Part shown: positions 27,832 through 36,409 of the stretch, one piece after another
Layout of the letters: each line of letters begins with the position of its first letter
Position numbering within the stretch: the stretch's first letter is position 1
Source of the DNA: an uncultured Eubacteriales bacterium
Lineage (GTDB): Bacteria; Bacillota; Clostridia; Oscillospirales; Oscillospiraceae
DNA length: 64,000 nt
Assembly: GCA_900546515.1 (NCBI GenBank)
Contig: URDG01000007.1
Span: 12,127 to 76,126 of the forward strand
Reading direction: 5' to 3'
The notes under the pieces: model-generated
What the model was told of the DNA's origin: nothing
Database searches by the model: none
Seen by the model: the letters and a program-made list of their open reading frames with translations, nothing else
Position numbers and translations under genes: made by a program

Positions 27832-28893
27832 ATGAAAAGAAATGTGCTGCACGGGCACAGTCTCAAAAAAACGACAGCATACATTTTACTTACCGCCGTT
27901 ATAATCATGGCTATTATTTGCTTGTTTGTCGGCTCGTCCGGTATGACGGTATCAGACTGCTTTGCGGCACTGGCAAAGAAAAGCACCGCTGCAAATAACC
28001 GTATTATCTGGAATATCCGTGTTCCCCGTGTACTTGCCGCTATTATAGCAGGTGCTGGGCTCTCAGTCTCTGGACTTGTTATGCAGACGAATCTGAACAA
28101 CCCCATGGCCTCGCCTTCGACGCTCGGCGTATCCAATGCCGCAGTGTTCGGCGCGAATCTTTCTATTATAGCTTTCGCAGGCGGCTTTCTTTCTACTGGC
28201 AGCAATGTCGCAAACTATGCCGTCGGGGCGAACCCGTATGCCACCTCGGTCATGGCGTTTATATTCTCTACGCTTTCTATCCTGCTGATCCTCGCCCTGT
28301 GCCGGATGCGTTCATTCTCTCCGAATGTTGTGGTACTGGCCGGTATCGCGGTAGGCGCTGTCTGGACTGCCGCAACGACTGTGCTGCAGTTCTATGCGAC
28401 CGATGTTGGCATTTCCGCTGCGGTTATATGGAACTTCGGCGACCTTGGCCGTGCAACATATAAGACCGACCTGCTTATGTTCATCGCCGTCGCCGCAGGT
28501 ATGCTTGTGTTCATGCTGCTGTCATGGCGCTATAATGTTCTGCTCAGCGGAGATGCAAGCGCAAAGAGCATGGGTGTAAATGTGGACGTGCTGCGTTTCG
28601 TGTCGATGCTGATGGCTTCGGTCATTACAGCGGTGTGCGTGTCTTTCCTCGGTGTGATCGGCTTTGTCGGTATTATCTGTCCACATGTAACGAAGAAGCT
28701 GCTGGGACAGGATCACCGCTATTCCATTCCGGTCTCCGCGCTCAGCGGCAGTCTGCTGCTCCTCATCGCCGATACGCTCTCCCGCAGTATGGGCAACGGC
28801 TCGGCGCTTCCCGTCGGGGCAATCACCTCTCTGCTCGGCGCTCCGTTCTTCATTGCAATAATCTTTTCGCGGAAGGAGCACGGCCAATGCTGA
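27832..28893 (+). CDS. Fec/Btu-type ABC permease of the metal-linked regulon
   Basis: A 353-residue permease of the FecCD family (siderophore, heme, cobalamin or metal-chelate uptake) with about nine to ten helices. The [19 protein letters not shown] segment near residue 65 and [16 protein letters not shown] near 270 are family signatures; the latter contacts the ATPase. Start chosen at the ATG with AGGAG upstream, because the earlier in-frame ATG lies inside the promoter. It overlaps the ATPase gene by 7 nt. Only one permease gene is present, so it should act as a homodimer. Substrate unknown. Confidence 0.88.
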   Translation: MKRNVLHGHSLKKTTAYILLTAVIIMAIICLFVGSSGMTVSDCFAALAKKSTAANNRIIWNIRVPRVLAAIIAGAGLSVSGLVMQTNLNNPMASPSTLGVSNAAVFGANLSIIAFAGGFLSTGSNVANYAVGANPYATSVMAFIFSTLSILLILALCRMRSFSPNVVVLAGIAVGAVWTAATTVLQFYATDVGISAAVIWNFGDLGRATYKTDLLMFIAVAAGMLVFMLLSWRYNVLLSGDASAKSMGVNVDVLRFVSMLMASVITAVCVSFLGVIGFVGIICPHVTKKLLGQDHRYSIPVSALSGSLLLLIADTLSRSMGNGSALPVGAITSLLGAPFFIAIIFSRKEHGQC

Positions 28894-29657
28894 AGATAGA
28901 AAACCTGTGCTTTCGCTACGGCAAGCATTCCAAGCCGGTGCTGAACGGAATAAACCTTGAACTCTGCGACGGCGAAATAGGTATACTGCTAGGGAAAAAC
29001 GGCTCGGGGAAGACAACGCTCTTCAAAAACATTCTCGGCATTGATTCACCCGAAAGCGGATCGATCCTGTTTGACGGCATAGATATTCTCAGGCTCCCGC
29101 AGCGTGAGCGGGCGCGGCTCATCGCCTATGTGCCGCAGCACATTCACTTTGGCTCACTCACGGTATACGACTCCATACTTATGGGGCGCGTATCCTATTT
29201 TGGCCTGCGCGCCGGCAGAGAGGACTATGAGGTCGTCGACGAAATAATCTTCGAGATGCAGCTGGAAGAATTTGCTGACCGCAACGCTGAAAATCTGTCC
29301 GGAGGCGAAAAGCAGAAAATCGCCATTGCGCGGGCGCTTGCGCAGTCGCCGAAGCTGCTCGTGTTCGACGAGCCAACAGGTAATCTCGACATCGCAAACG
29401 AGGAGCTTATTGTCGAGGAAGCGAAGAAGGTTGCAAAAAATAAGAACATAGCTATTCTAAGCTCGCTGCACGATCTCAATCAGGCAATGTATTTCGGAGA
29501 CAAATTTTATTTTCTCAAGGATGGCGTTATAAAGTATTCCGGCTCTGAGGATATCTTTGTTCCCAATGTCATCAAGGATATCTTTGATATAAATTCAAAA
29601 ATCATTGAGCATGACGGCCAGAAAATAATATTGGGAGGAAAACAATATGAAAACTAA
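28887..29657 (+). CDS. Fec/Btu-type ABC ATPase
   Basis: A 256-residue ATPase with Walker [12 protein letters not shown] near residue 36, Q-loop VPQHI, signature [15 protein letters not shown] near 137, Walker [13 protein letters not shown] and the switch His in [10 protein letters not shown]. The sequence is typical of the FepC/BtuD class. The start is an ATG overlapping the permease stop, with GGAAGGAG upstream inside that gene. Its own end overlaps the binding-protein gene by 11 nt, so all three components are coupled. Confidence 0.9.
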   Translation: MLKIENLCFRYGKHSKPVLNGINLELCDGEIGILLGKNGSGKTTLFKNILGIDSPESGSILFDGIDILRLPQRERARLIAYVPQHIHFGSLTVYDSILMGRVSYFGLRAGREDYEVVDEIIFEMQLEEFADRNAENLSGGEKQKIAIARALAQSPKLLVFDEPTGNLDIANEELIVEEAKKVAKNKNIAILSSLHDLNQAMYFGDKFYFLKDGVIKYSGSEDIFVPNVIKDIFDINSKIIEHDGQKIILGGKQYEN

Positions 29658-30852
29658 GAAGATCACCGCACTTGTCCTGGCGCTTATAATGCTGCTGTCT
29701 CTCTGCGCCTGCGGCAGCCAGAGCGCCGCGACCGAGTCACCGGCAACAGAAGCGCCCGCGGAAAGTGTAATCCCGGCAGCCGAGCCGGAAGAAATCACCA
29801 TTGCTGACATGATAGGCCGTGAAGTAACTGTTATTCCGGGCAGTTATAAACGTGTCGTCTGCATCGGCGCGGGTGCGCTGAGAATGTACAGCTACATCGG
29901 TGATGTGTCTCTGCTGTGCGGTGTCGAGGATATCGACAACACCACGCTTGATGAACGCCCCAAGATGTTTGATTCCGTTGCCCGTCCCTATGTTCTCGCG
30001 TTCGGCGGCACCTTCAGCACTCTGCCCTCATGCGGCGTCGGTGGTCCTAATGCACAGGCGGCGGAAGCCGAAAAAATACTCTCCTGCAACCCGGATATCG
30101 TTATCTCCGAGTATGAGGATGTCGACAAGGAGAATGCACTGCAGGAGCAGCTCGGCGTGCCTGTGATCACGCTCAAGGCCGGGCCCAACGGTGTGTTTGA
30201 CGACGCGTTCAAAAACACGATGACAATGCTCGGCACAATCTTCTGCAATGAAGAGAAGGCCGAAAAGCTTGTCAGCTTCATTGATTCCGAAGCCGCCGAA
30301 ATCGCTTCACGCACCGCTGATATAAAGGATGAGGACAAGCCGGGAGTATACATCTGCGGACTTGGCAACTGGGGAACGACCAACCACCTCATGACCGCGC
30401 AGAACTACATTTCCTTCAACATCGCAAATGTCCGCAATGTTGTGACCGACCTTGAAAAAGACGGCATTCAGGCCATTGAGGGAGAGAAGTTTGTTGCGCT
30501 CGGCGAGGACATGGACATCATCATTATGGACGCTGCCGCTGTCAAGAACATCAAGCCTCTCTACGCGGAAGATCCCACAATGTTCGACTCCTGCAAAGCA
30601 TGGCAGGATGGCGAGGTATATCTGGAGATGGCATACAACGCTTACTATACCAATTATGAAATCGCCCTTATAAATACATGGTTCATCGCCAAAACCGTCT
30701 ACCCCGATCTCTTTGAGGACATTGATATCACCGCAAAGACCAATGAAATAACTGAGATGTTCCTCGGTGAAGAGCTTGCCAATGCGATCTTCAGCTGCCC
30801 GTCCAGCTTCGGCGGCTATCAGAAGATAGATACTGTCTCTTTCTTTGCCTGA
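29647..30852 (+). CDS. Fec/TroA-like substrate-binding lipoprotein
   Basis: A 401-residue lipoprotein. Signal peptide with lipobox LCAC (lipidated Cys near residue 21), a Ser/Thr/Pro/Glu-rich tether to about 45, then the helical-backbone binding-protein fold (PF01497-like) with [21 protein letters not shown] and the [10 protein letters not shown] segment. A Cys-containing CGVGGPNAQ stretch and several acidic residues could contribute to ligand binding. Ribosome site GGAGG lies in the end of the ATPase gene. A hairpin follows the stop, probably limiting read-through into the methyltransferase gene. Confidence 0.88.
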   Translation: MKTKKITALVLALIMLLSLCACGSQSAATESPATEAPAESVIPAAEPEEITIADMIGREVTVIPGSYKRVVCIGAGALRMYSYIGDVSLLCGVEDIDNTTLDERPKMFDSVARPYVLAFGGTFSTLPSCGVGGPNAQAAEAEKILSCNPDIVISEYEDVDKENALQEQLGVPVITLKAGPNGVFDDAFKNTMTMLGTIFCNEEKAEKLVSFIDSEAAEIASRTADIKDEDKPGVYICGLGNWGTTNHLMTAQNYISFNIANVRNVVTDLEKDGIQAIEGEKFVALGEDMDIIIMDAAAVKNIKPLYAEDPTMFDSCKAWQDGEVYLEMAYNAYYTNYEIALINTWFIAKTVYPDLFEDIDITAKTNEITEMFLGEELANAIFSCPSSFGGYQKIDTVSFFA

Positions 30853-30865
30853 GATAAAGCTTTAT

Positions 30866-30896
30866 AATGACCGTCAGACATTGCCTGACGGTCATT
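30866..30896 (+). terminator. Intra-operon hairpin between binding protein and methyltransferase
   Basis: 12-bp perfect stem (AATGACCGTCAG and complement, 7-nt loop) with only a short T-rich tail. Likely a partial terminator or 3' stabiliser for the binding-protein message. Confidence 0.55.
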
Positions 30897-30917
30897 GTTT
30901 AAAAAGGAATGGTAAAC

Positions 30918-31508
30918 ATGATAAAGAAAACGGATGTTATAGATTTTTTTGACCGCTGCGCTCCCTCATGGGATGCGGAAATGGTGCGCAGTGACGAGAA
31001 GATAAACACTATACTGGATAACGCCGGAGTACATTCCGGCAGCCGCGTACTCGACGTAGCCTGCGGCACGGGAGTTCTAATGCCGGATTATCTGAGCCGT
31101 GGCGTTGCCTCGGTGACTGGGATAGACATCTCACCCGAGATGATAAAGATCGCAGAGCAGAAATTCAGTCAGGACAATATACGTTTTGTCTGCGGAGATG
31201 TGGAGACAGCGGATGTCGGAAGCGGCTTTGATGCGATCGTTATATACAATGCTTTTCCGCATTTTCCCGATCAGGAGCGGCTGATCGCACATCTGGCGAC
31301 GCTGCTTGCTCCTGATGGAATACTGACCGTTGCGCATGGGGCAAGCAGGGAAACGATCGATGCCCATCATCATGGCTTTGCAAGCAAGGTCTCTGTCGGG
31401 CTCATGCCCGCTGAGGAGCTGGCAGCCATGTTTGCCAAATATCTTGAAGTTACAACCGTCATTTCTAACGAAAAAATGTATCAGGTCGTAGGAAAGCGCA
31501 GAGTTTGA
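30918..31508 (+). CDS. Class I SAM methyltransferase (pair 1, copy a)
   Basis: A 196-residue Rossmann-fold methyltransferase. Motif I is VLDVACGTG (near residue 42), with an acidic loop GIDISPEMI after it and motif IV-like DAIVIYNAFPHF near 107. The tail HHHGFASKVSVGLMPAEEL has a His cluster. It resembles the 41148 gene in length and in the opening FFDRCAPSWD versus YFDDIAECWD, so the two are likely paralogs. AAGGA lies 10 nt ahead of the ATG; an ATG three codons earlier is also possible. Last gene of the Fec-type operon. Substrate unknown; a small molecule is likelier than DNA. Confidence 0.8.
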   Translation: MIKKTDVIDFFDRCAPSWDAEMVRSDEKINTILDNAGVHSGSRVLDVACGTGVLMPDYLSRGVASVTGIDISPEMIKIAEQKFSQDNIRFVCGDVETADVGSGFDAIVIYNAFPHFPDQERLIAHLATLLAPDGILTVAHGASRETIDAHHHGFASKVSVGLMPAEELAAMFAKYLEVTTVISNEKMYQVVGKRRV

Positions 31509-31530
31509 CCTGCAGAACGCTGAGATAGAA

Positions 31531-31573
31531 AGGACGCCTGCCGCGGTATAAAAGCGGCAGGCGTCCTTTCTTT
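31531..31573. terminator. Bidirectional terminator between two regulon operons
   Basis: 13-bp GC-rich stem (GGACGCCTGCCGC and complement, arms 31532-31544 and 31554-31566) followed by TTTCTTT. It separates the converging plus-strand Fec operon and the minus-strand operon. Confidence 0.85.
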
Positions 31574-31582
31574 GCAATAATG

Positions 31583-32095
31583 CTATACTCTACTTGCACA
31601 ATCTAGACAGACTACCACTCCGTCAACAACGCGAAGAAATGGCTCGGTGCAGGCTTCCCCGCAGCGCGGGCAAACTATGCTTTTGTGTCTTTTGAATGTA
31701 TCCGCCGGTGCTTCAAAGTGCACCTCTGTCTGATCAAATACAGCCTCAAGCGGCGCAGTGAGAATATAATCTGTCAACTCATCACGGCTCAGGTTTTCCG
31801 GCCAGACTTTGGCGACAAGGCGCACGCTTCTGCCTGTTGCGCGATCATAAAAATTGAAGGCCGTTTTTCCTGTTTCTCGCAGCTCAATGTTTCCGTTGCC
31901 CATGGTTGTACCGAAAATCATTTGTATACCATCAAGATAGCAGGCACGGTTTTCTGCAATGCAGCATAGATTATGCGCTTTCTTTGACGGCTTCAGAATT
32001 TCAAGTGCTTCTGCTGCTGCGCGAACGCCTATGGCAAGTCCGGGGCAATAGTGCCCATGCAATTCGCCTGCTTTTTTGTATAATTCTTTTATCAT
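31583..32095 (-). CDS. FmdE-like protein with C-terminal zinc ribbon
   Basis: A 170-residue protein of the FmdE family (PF02663), named after a protein encoded with molybdenum formylmethanofuran dehydrogenase. The N-terminal HGHYCPGLAIGVRAA (about 12-26) and CCIAENRACYLDGIQ with a Cys cluster are the family signature and probably bind metal. A CPRCGEACTEP...VCLDCA zinc ribbon ends the protein. No formylmethanofuran dehydrogenase is near, so a role in metal or cofactor handling is inferred. The start ATG overlaps the upstream methyltransferase stop (ATGA), with GGAGGAACAGA before it. Last gene of the minus operon. Confidence 0.85.
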   Translation of the reverse strand: MIKELYKKAGELHGHYCPGLAIGVRAAAEALEILKPSKKAHNLCCIAENRACYLDGIQMIFGTTMGNGNIELRETGKTAFNFYDRATGRSVRLVAKVWPENLSRDELTDYILTAPLEAVFDQTEVHFEAPADTFKRHKSIVCPRCGEACTEPFLRVVDGVVVCLDCASRV

Positions 32096-32883
32096 TTCTG
32101 TTCCTCCGTATTCCAGTATATCCATGCGACTTTTGTGTTCACATTATCATCTATCATACCTTCGGCATCACACATACCTTTTAGATGAGCGAATGCCGCC
32201 ATTCTCAGAATCTCCTTATTTGGAGAATCTCCAAAATAATTGCGGTACATATAATCCGTCATTTCTGAAACGCTGCGCTTATCTGACCAATCGTAATCGA
32301 CGTACTTTACCATAGGCATATACCCCGCTTCAGACACCGCACGTATTATGCCCGCACAGTCGGCTTTTAGATCCTTTTCAAAAACCGGTCGGGGCTGCAA
32401 ACCTATTGCCCGCATAATCGCATCGCGGAACGGCTGCTGCCAGTCATAAAACCTTGCAGCAAAACACCAGCCGTGCGTCATGCGGCTCATTTTACGCACG
32501 GTGCCGACATCATGAATGGCAGGCGACATTGTGGAGATAGCAAGGTCGAAGCCCTCCGCTAACATCTCCTCTGTACCGGTGAGGTCATTGAAGTCACAGC
32601 ACAATGCTGTCCATGGAGTTTTGAACGGCTCCATATTCTCTTTTGCCAGCTGTATCATTTTTTCGGATAAGTCGACGAGCGTTACGTCGCAGCCAAGACC
32701 GGCAAGATAAGTACCGTATTTGCCGACGCCGCAGCCGATGTCTATCACGCGGCAACCCGGCATGAGCATCCCGTTCTCTACCAAAAACTGAAGAAGACTG
32801 GTGTTGTATTCGTTGATGCCAAGTTTGAAAACACTCTGATAATCGCCAGAAACTCTGTTCCACTTTTCCCGTTCGGTTATCAT
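32092..32883 (-). CDS. Class I SAM methyltransferase (pair 2, copy a)
   Basis: A 263-residue methyltransferase. Motif I is VIDIGCGVGKYG near residue 42, then VTLVDLSEKMI. The post-motif strand DLAISTMSPAIHD and the C-terminal KVAWIYWN are matched in the 42114 protein (SFSSMCPAICT and NMAMIWWN), indicating a paralogous pair. In this family I cannot name the substrate. AAAGGAG precedes the ATG. Four-base overlap with the FmdE-like gene suggests the two proteins act together. Confidence 0.82.
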   Translation of the reverse strand: MITEREKWNRVSGDYQSVFKLGINEYNTSLLQFLVENGMLMPGCRVIDIGCGVGKYGTYLAGLGCDVTLVDLSEKMIQLAKENMEPFKTPWTALCCDFNDLTGTEEMLAEGFDLAISTMSPAIHDVGTVRKMSRMTHGWCFAARFYDWQQPFRDAIMRAIGLQPRPVFEKDLKADCAGIIRAVSEAGYMPMVKYVDYDWSDKRSVSEMTDYMYRNYFGDSPNKEILRMAAFAHLKGMCDAEGMIDDNVNTKVAWIYWNTEEQK

Positions 32884-32912
32884 AGGCAGCTCCTTTCCGG
32901 TTCGTTATTCAC

Positions 32913-34565
32913 TCAGTGCGCAGCGACATTATACATTAACTCTGCTATCTTTTCTGGAGGTAATGCACGCTCCAGTTCCTTTAACACGCCGTCTCTGAGC
33001 AGGTATATCCTGTCGGATATTTTTAACGCTGATGGCAGGTCGTGTGTCACAACAAGCATCGAAAATCCGCTGGTATTCTGCCTTGCTTTCAGCAGCCTGT
33101 TCAGATTTGCTTTGCTTGAGCTGTCAAGCATAGATGTAGGTTCATCTGCAATCAAAACACTCGGCTGCGTGATCAAACATCGTGCTAAGCCTACTCTCTG
33201 CCGCTGCCCGCCGGAAAGCGTATGTATTTTACGTTGAAGGAAGGTATCTGTATGCTCAAGGCCAACCGCTTCAAGTACAGCCTTTACCTCTACGTGATGA
33301 TCGCTCTTATCTACAAAAAGGTACAGTGGTTCATTGATTGCATTATACACGCTCAAATGGGGATCAAGTGAGTCGCCGTGATCCTGCATTAAAAACTGCA
33401 GGCCATTCATGCGGCGGTATATGCTGTCATAGTCCGCCTTTCTCCCGCAAAAGGTTACGCTGCCTGAATCCTGTGCAAGGAATCCGGCCAGAATATTGCA
33501 CAAAGTCGTTTTGCCGCTTCCGCTGCGTCCGACTATCGAAACAATTTCTCCGCTATACAGTTCAAGATTACATCCAGTAAGAACGGTTTTTCCCCCATAA
33601 GATTTTTTGATTTCCTCGCATTCAAGGACATTTACTATTCCCCCACGTATACATGATAGTTTTCCGCCGCCTGCACTTTCCGTCAGCTCTGGAATGTAGC
33701 AGAAGCAGTCGGGGATACTCTGTGTGCATCTTCCCGCAAATGGGCAGCCAGATTCTTGCCCACCACTATTATCGTCTCTTATTCCCCATGCGTCCTTATA
33801 AAGATTCAGCTCGACCGCACAGTTTAACAGCGCACGGCTATACGGATGTCTAGGCATGCGAATGAGCGCGGCGGTCTCCGCTTCCTCGCATATAATACCC
33901 TGATACATAACAATGGTTCTGTCCGCAAGCTCTGCGGCTAAGGCCATGTCATGCGTCACACAGATAAACGCTGTGCCGTAGTTCTTTTTTATTTTCTTTA
34001 TTAATGACACAAACTCGTTGCGTGATGCGGCATCAAGCGAGCTTGTCGGCTCGTCGAGATATATAAGTTCTGGCGTCAGCGAAACGGCGCAGGCTATCTG
34101 AAATTTCTGGATCATGCCGCCTGATAAGTCATGCGGATAATTATCCAGAACGCTTTCATCAAGCCCGACTTCTCTCATAAGCTCAAGCGCCTTCTTCATA
34201 ATCTCTGCGCGGTCAAATTTTTTAATGAGGATTTCGAAGAGAGATTCTTTAAGTGTCAGACGTGGGTTAAGATATTCATTGGAGTTTTGAAACACCATTG
34301 AAAAGCTGCTGAACCTGTATTTTCTCAGCACCAGCTCTTTCATGCCAACAAGCTCGATACCCTTAAACTTGACTTCGCCGCTGACGATTGCATCATCGTC
34401 CGAAAGGCATGAAAGCGCTTTCAAAAGCGTTGTTTTGCCGCTTCCTGATTCTCCGATTATAGCGACTGTCTCTCCGTTGTTAATTTCAAAGGCCAGCGGA
34501 CGGAGAACAAAATTTGACTTTCTGAATTTTACCGAAAGATTTTTTGCTTCAAGTAATTTCCACAT
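32913..34565 (-). CDS. Fused Opp/Nik-type ABC ATPase (two nucleotide-binding domains)
   Basis: A 550-residue protein with two complete ATPase domains in tandem, corresponding to OppD and OppF (or NikD and NikE). Domain 1 (about 1-250) has GESGSGKTTLL, SGGMIQKFQIACA and LIYLDEPTSSLD. The OppD C-terminal Cys cluster (CPFAGRCTQSIPDCFC) at about 270-300 normally binds an iron-sulfur cluster. Domain 2 (about 310-550) has GRSGSGKTTLC, LSGGQRQRVGLARC and VLIADEPTSMLD. In the plus-strand paralogous system the two domains are separate genes. Start placed at ATG with GAGGGG upstream, overlapping nothing. Confidence 0.9.
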   Translation of the reverse strand: MWKLLEAKNLSVKFRKSNFVLRPLAFEINNGETVAIIGESGSGKTTLLKALSCLSDDDAIVSGEVKFKGIELVGMKELVLRKYRFSSFSMVFQNSNEYLNPRLTLKESLFEILIKKFDRAEIMKKALELMREVGLDESVLDNYPHDLSGGMIQKFQIACAVSLTPELIYLDEPTSSLDAASRNEFVSLIKKIKKNYGTAFICVTHDMALAAELADRTIVMYQGIICEEAETAALIRMPRHPYSRALLNCAVELNLYKDAWGIRDDNSGGQESGCPFAGRCTQSIPDCFCYIPELTESAGGGKLSCIRGGIVNVLECEEIKKSYGGKTVLTGCNLELYSGEIVSIVGRSGSGKTTLCNILAGFLAQDSGSVTFCGRKADYDSIYRRMNGLQFLMQDHGDSLDPHLSVYNAINEPLYLFVDKSDHHVEVKAVLEAVGLEHTDTFLQRKIHTLSGGQRQRVGLARCLITQPSVLIADEPTSMLDSSSKANLNRLLKARQNTSGFSMLVVTHDLPSALKISDRIYLLRDGVLKELERALPPEKIAELMYNVAAH

Positions 34566-34579
34566 AGCGTGTACGCCCC

Positions 34580-35374
34580 TCAACTGTGAATACTGTGCTC
34601 AAATTCTCTTGCGAACAGTCTGAGCAGCACGGTCACACCGACAAGACACATCAACGGTGACATCAACCACCATTTCCAGTAGTCAGTAAAATAAATGCCG
34701 GTGTATGAAATTGCCTTATTTATCATCAGCCCCCATGAGCGGGCGGTCGGATCTGACAGGCCGAGGAATGCAAGCGAAGCCTCCTGAATGATTGCCTTGC
34801 CGACCACAAACAACGCATTTGCCGTAACGAGCGGAAGTATCTCCCGGTACATATGCACTTTGAAAAGATAGCCTATTTTACCGCCGTAACGCTGAGCCAT
34901 CTTTAAATATCCGCTGTTTTTTATATCGAGTGTTTCTGCTCTTACTATTTTCGCTATTGGTGCCCACGAGAATAAAGCGACGATGATTATAATATTTGCT
35001 CTGCTCTGACCAAGAAACGCGCCGATGAGAATCATTATAGGCAGCTGTGGTACAGCGAGAAAAACGTTTATTACGAAGCTGATAAACGCATCAAGTTTAC
35101 CGCCTGCATATCCGGATACAACTCCCATAAAGCAGCCGAGCACCGCCGCAAACGCTGCCGCGCAGATACCCGTCAGCATACTGCTGAAATAGCTCTTGGA
35201 AACCTGCCCGTATATATCCACGCCAATTACGTCGGTACCAAGTATGTGTTCTGCCGAGGGTTTCTCAAGAATGCCGCCAGACGCCAGATTATACTCCTGC
35301 GTTATTGCCCCGATTAGGAAAAAAACAGTCAGCAGGATGAGAAGTGAGAAATATATTTTAGTTTGCTTTCGCAT
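34580..35374 (-). CDS. Opp/Nik-type permease, C-subunit
   Basis: A 264-residue permease with six helices. An OppC/DppC-type layout is seen: a first helix, a periplasmic segment with ILGTDVIGVDIYGQV (the GTDxxGRD-like family motif), then the permease core with the EAA-like loop around ASLAFLGLSDPTARSWG. The start is the ATG behind GGGAGA, overlapping the end of the B-subunit gene. With the B-subunit and the fused ATPase it forms one importer. Opp-type importers carry peptides, nickel or metallophores; the regulon context favours metal cargo. Confidence 0.9.
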   Translation of the reverse strand: MRKQTKIYFSLLILLTVFFLIGAITQEYNLASGGILEKPSAEHILGTDVIGVDIYGQVSKSYFSSMLTGICAAAFAAVLGCFMGVVSGYAGGKLDAFISFVINVFLAVPQLPIMILIGAFLGQSRANIIIIVALFSWAPIAKIVRAETLDIKNSGYLKMAQRYGGKIGYLFKVHMYREILPLVTANALFVVGKAIIQEASLAFLGLSDPTARSWGLMINKAISYTGIYFTDYWKWWLMSPLMCLVGVTVLLRLFAREFEHSIHS

Positions 35375-36332
35375 AGTCATTCTCCCTGCTGATGAAAAGC
35401 CCTATTATGTCTGAAATATATGAGCTGAGCAGCACGATTGCTGTTGCAATGAGAAACACACCTTGAATCAGCGGATAGTCGCGGTACACAACCGCATCGC
35501 GCATCAGTTTACCGAGTCCCGGATATGCAAAAACGTTTTCAACGAGCAGGGTCGCCTCAACGCATCTTGCAACGCAAAGAAAAAACCTTGCCACGACCGG
35601 CATCATGCCGTTGAGCACAATATATTTGCGCCATATACGTCTTGGAGGGAGCCCTTTCGCCCGTGCGGCATATACATACTTTTTCTCCGCAATGTTCAGA
35701 AAGCTTGTGCGTGCGGTGAAATAAAACATCGGGGTAGTTGCAAGCACCATTGCCGAGACAGGCATAAGACTATGAATAAGAATATCCGAGACATGCTCCC
35801 ACTCGTTTTGATATCTTGCAAAGCTGGAGAATGCGCCGGAGAGGGGTATCCATTTCACCTGCGCCGCAACAAGAAACAGCAGCGCTATACCGATTAGGAA
35901 GGACGGAACCTCCGCCATAACAGTCATGAAACCGTATATCCCCGGGTCAATGCGCGGATGATTTACGCTGAGTTTTGCAAGCATGAGTCCGAACAGAAGG
36001 CTCAAGACCTGCGTGGAGAATATCATATAAAGGCTCCAGCCGAGCTTTGATATGACCAAAGAGAGCACGGGCCCTTTGTAATAAATACTCGTGCCGAAAT
36101 TACCATGAAGATTATTTCTCACAGTTTCTGCAAACTGTGTAACCAACGGTTTGTTCATACCGTAATACTCTCGCATTACCGCTTTATGCTGCTCAGACAT
36201 AAGCCCCGATGTATCCGTATCCGCATAATCCAAATATGAAAACGGATCACCCGGCATCAGGCGTGGAACGAAAAAAGTGAATATATATATTACAAGAAAG
36301 GTGAGAAGCAGCATTACCGTTTTTCTCTTCAT
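35358..36332 (-). CDS. Opp/Nik-type permease, B-subunit
   Basis: A 324-residue OppB/NikB-type permease. The first helix leads into FFVPRLMPGDPFSY, the family signature, followed by a periplasmic loop and five more helices. The coupling loop is around YVYAARAKGLPPRRIWRKY near residue 220, and VENVFAYPGLGKLMRDAV lies near the C-terminus. It overlaps the C-subunit gene slightly. A terminator-like hairpin separates it from the binding-protein gene upstream, so the permease message is probably less abundant. Confidence 0.92.
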   Translation of the reverse strand: MKRKTVMLLLTFLVIYIFTFFVPRLMPGDPFSYLDYADTDTSGLMSEQHKAVMREYYGMNKPLVTQFAETVRNNLHGNFGTSIYYKGPVLSLVISKLGWSLYMIFSTQVLSLLFGLMLAKLSVNHPRIDPGIYGFMTVMAEVPSFLIGIALLFLVAAQVKWIPLSGAFSSFARYQNEWEHVSDILIHSLMPVSAMVLATTPMFYFTARTSFLNIAEKKYVYAARAKGLPPRRIWRKYIVLNGMMPVVARFFLCVARCVEATLLVENVFAYPGLGKLMRDAVVYRDYPLIQGVFLIATAIVLLSSYISDIIGLFISRENDYAKAN

Positions 36333-36360
36333 GATGTTGTTCCCTCTTTGGAGCAGGTTA

Positions 36361-36391
36361 TAAAACGAAAAGGGGGCAATATGCGCCCCCT
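36361..36391 (-). terminator. Intra-operon terminator after the binding-protein gene
   Basis: On the minus strand AGGGGGC, 7-nt loop, GCCCCCT followed by TTTCGTTTTA. The position between binding protein and permease suits partial termination, a common way to make binding protein in excess. Confidence 0.65.
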
Positions 36392-36409
36392 GTATTCGTT
36401 AGAAGATGT

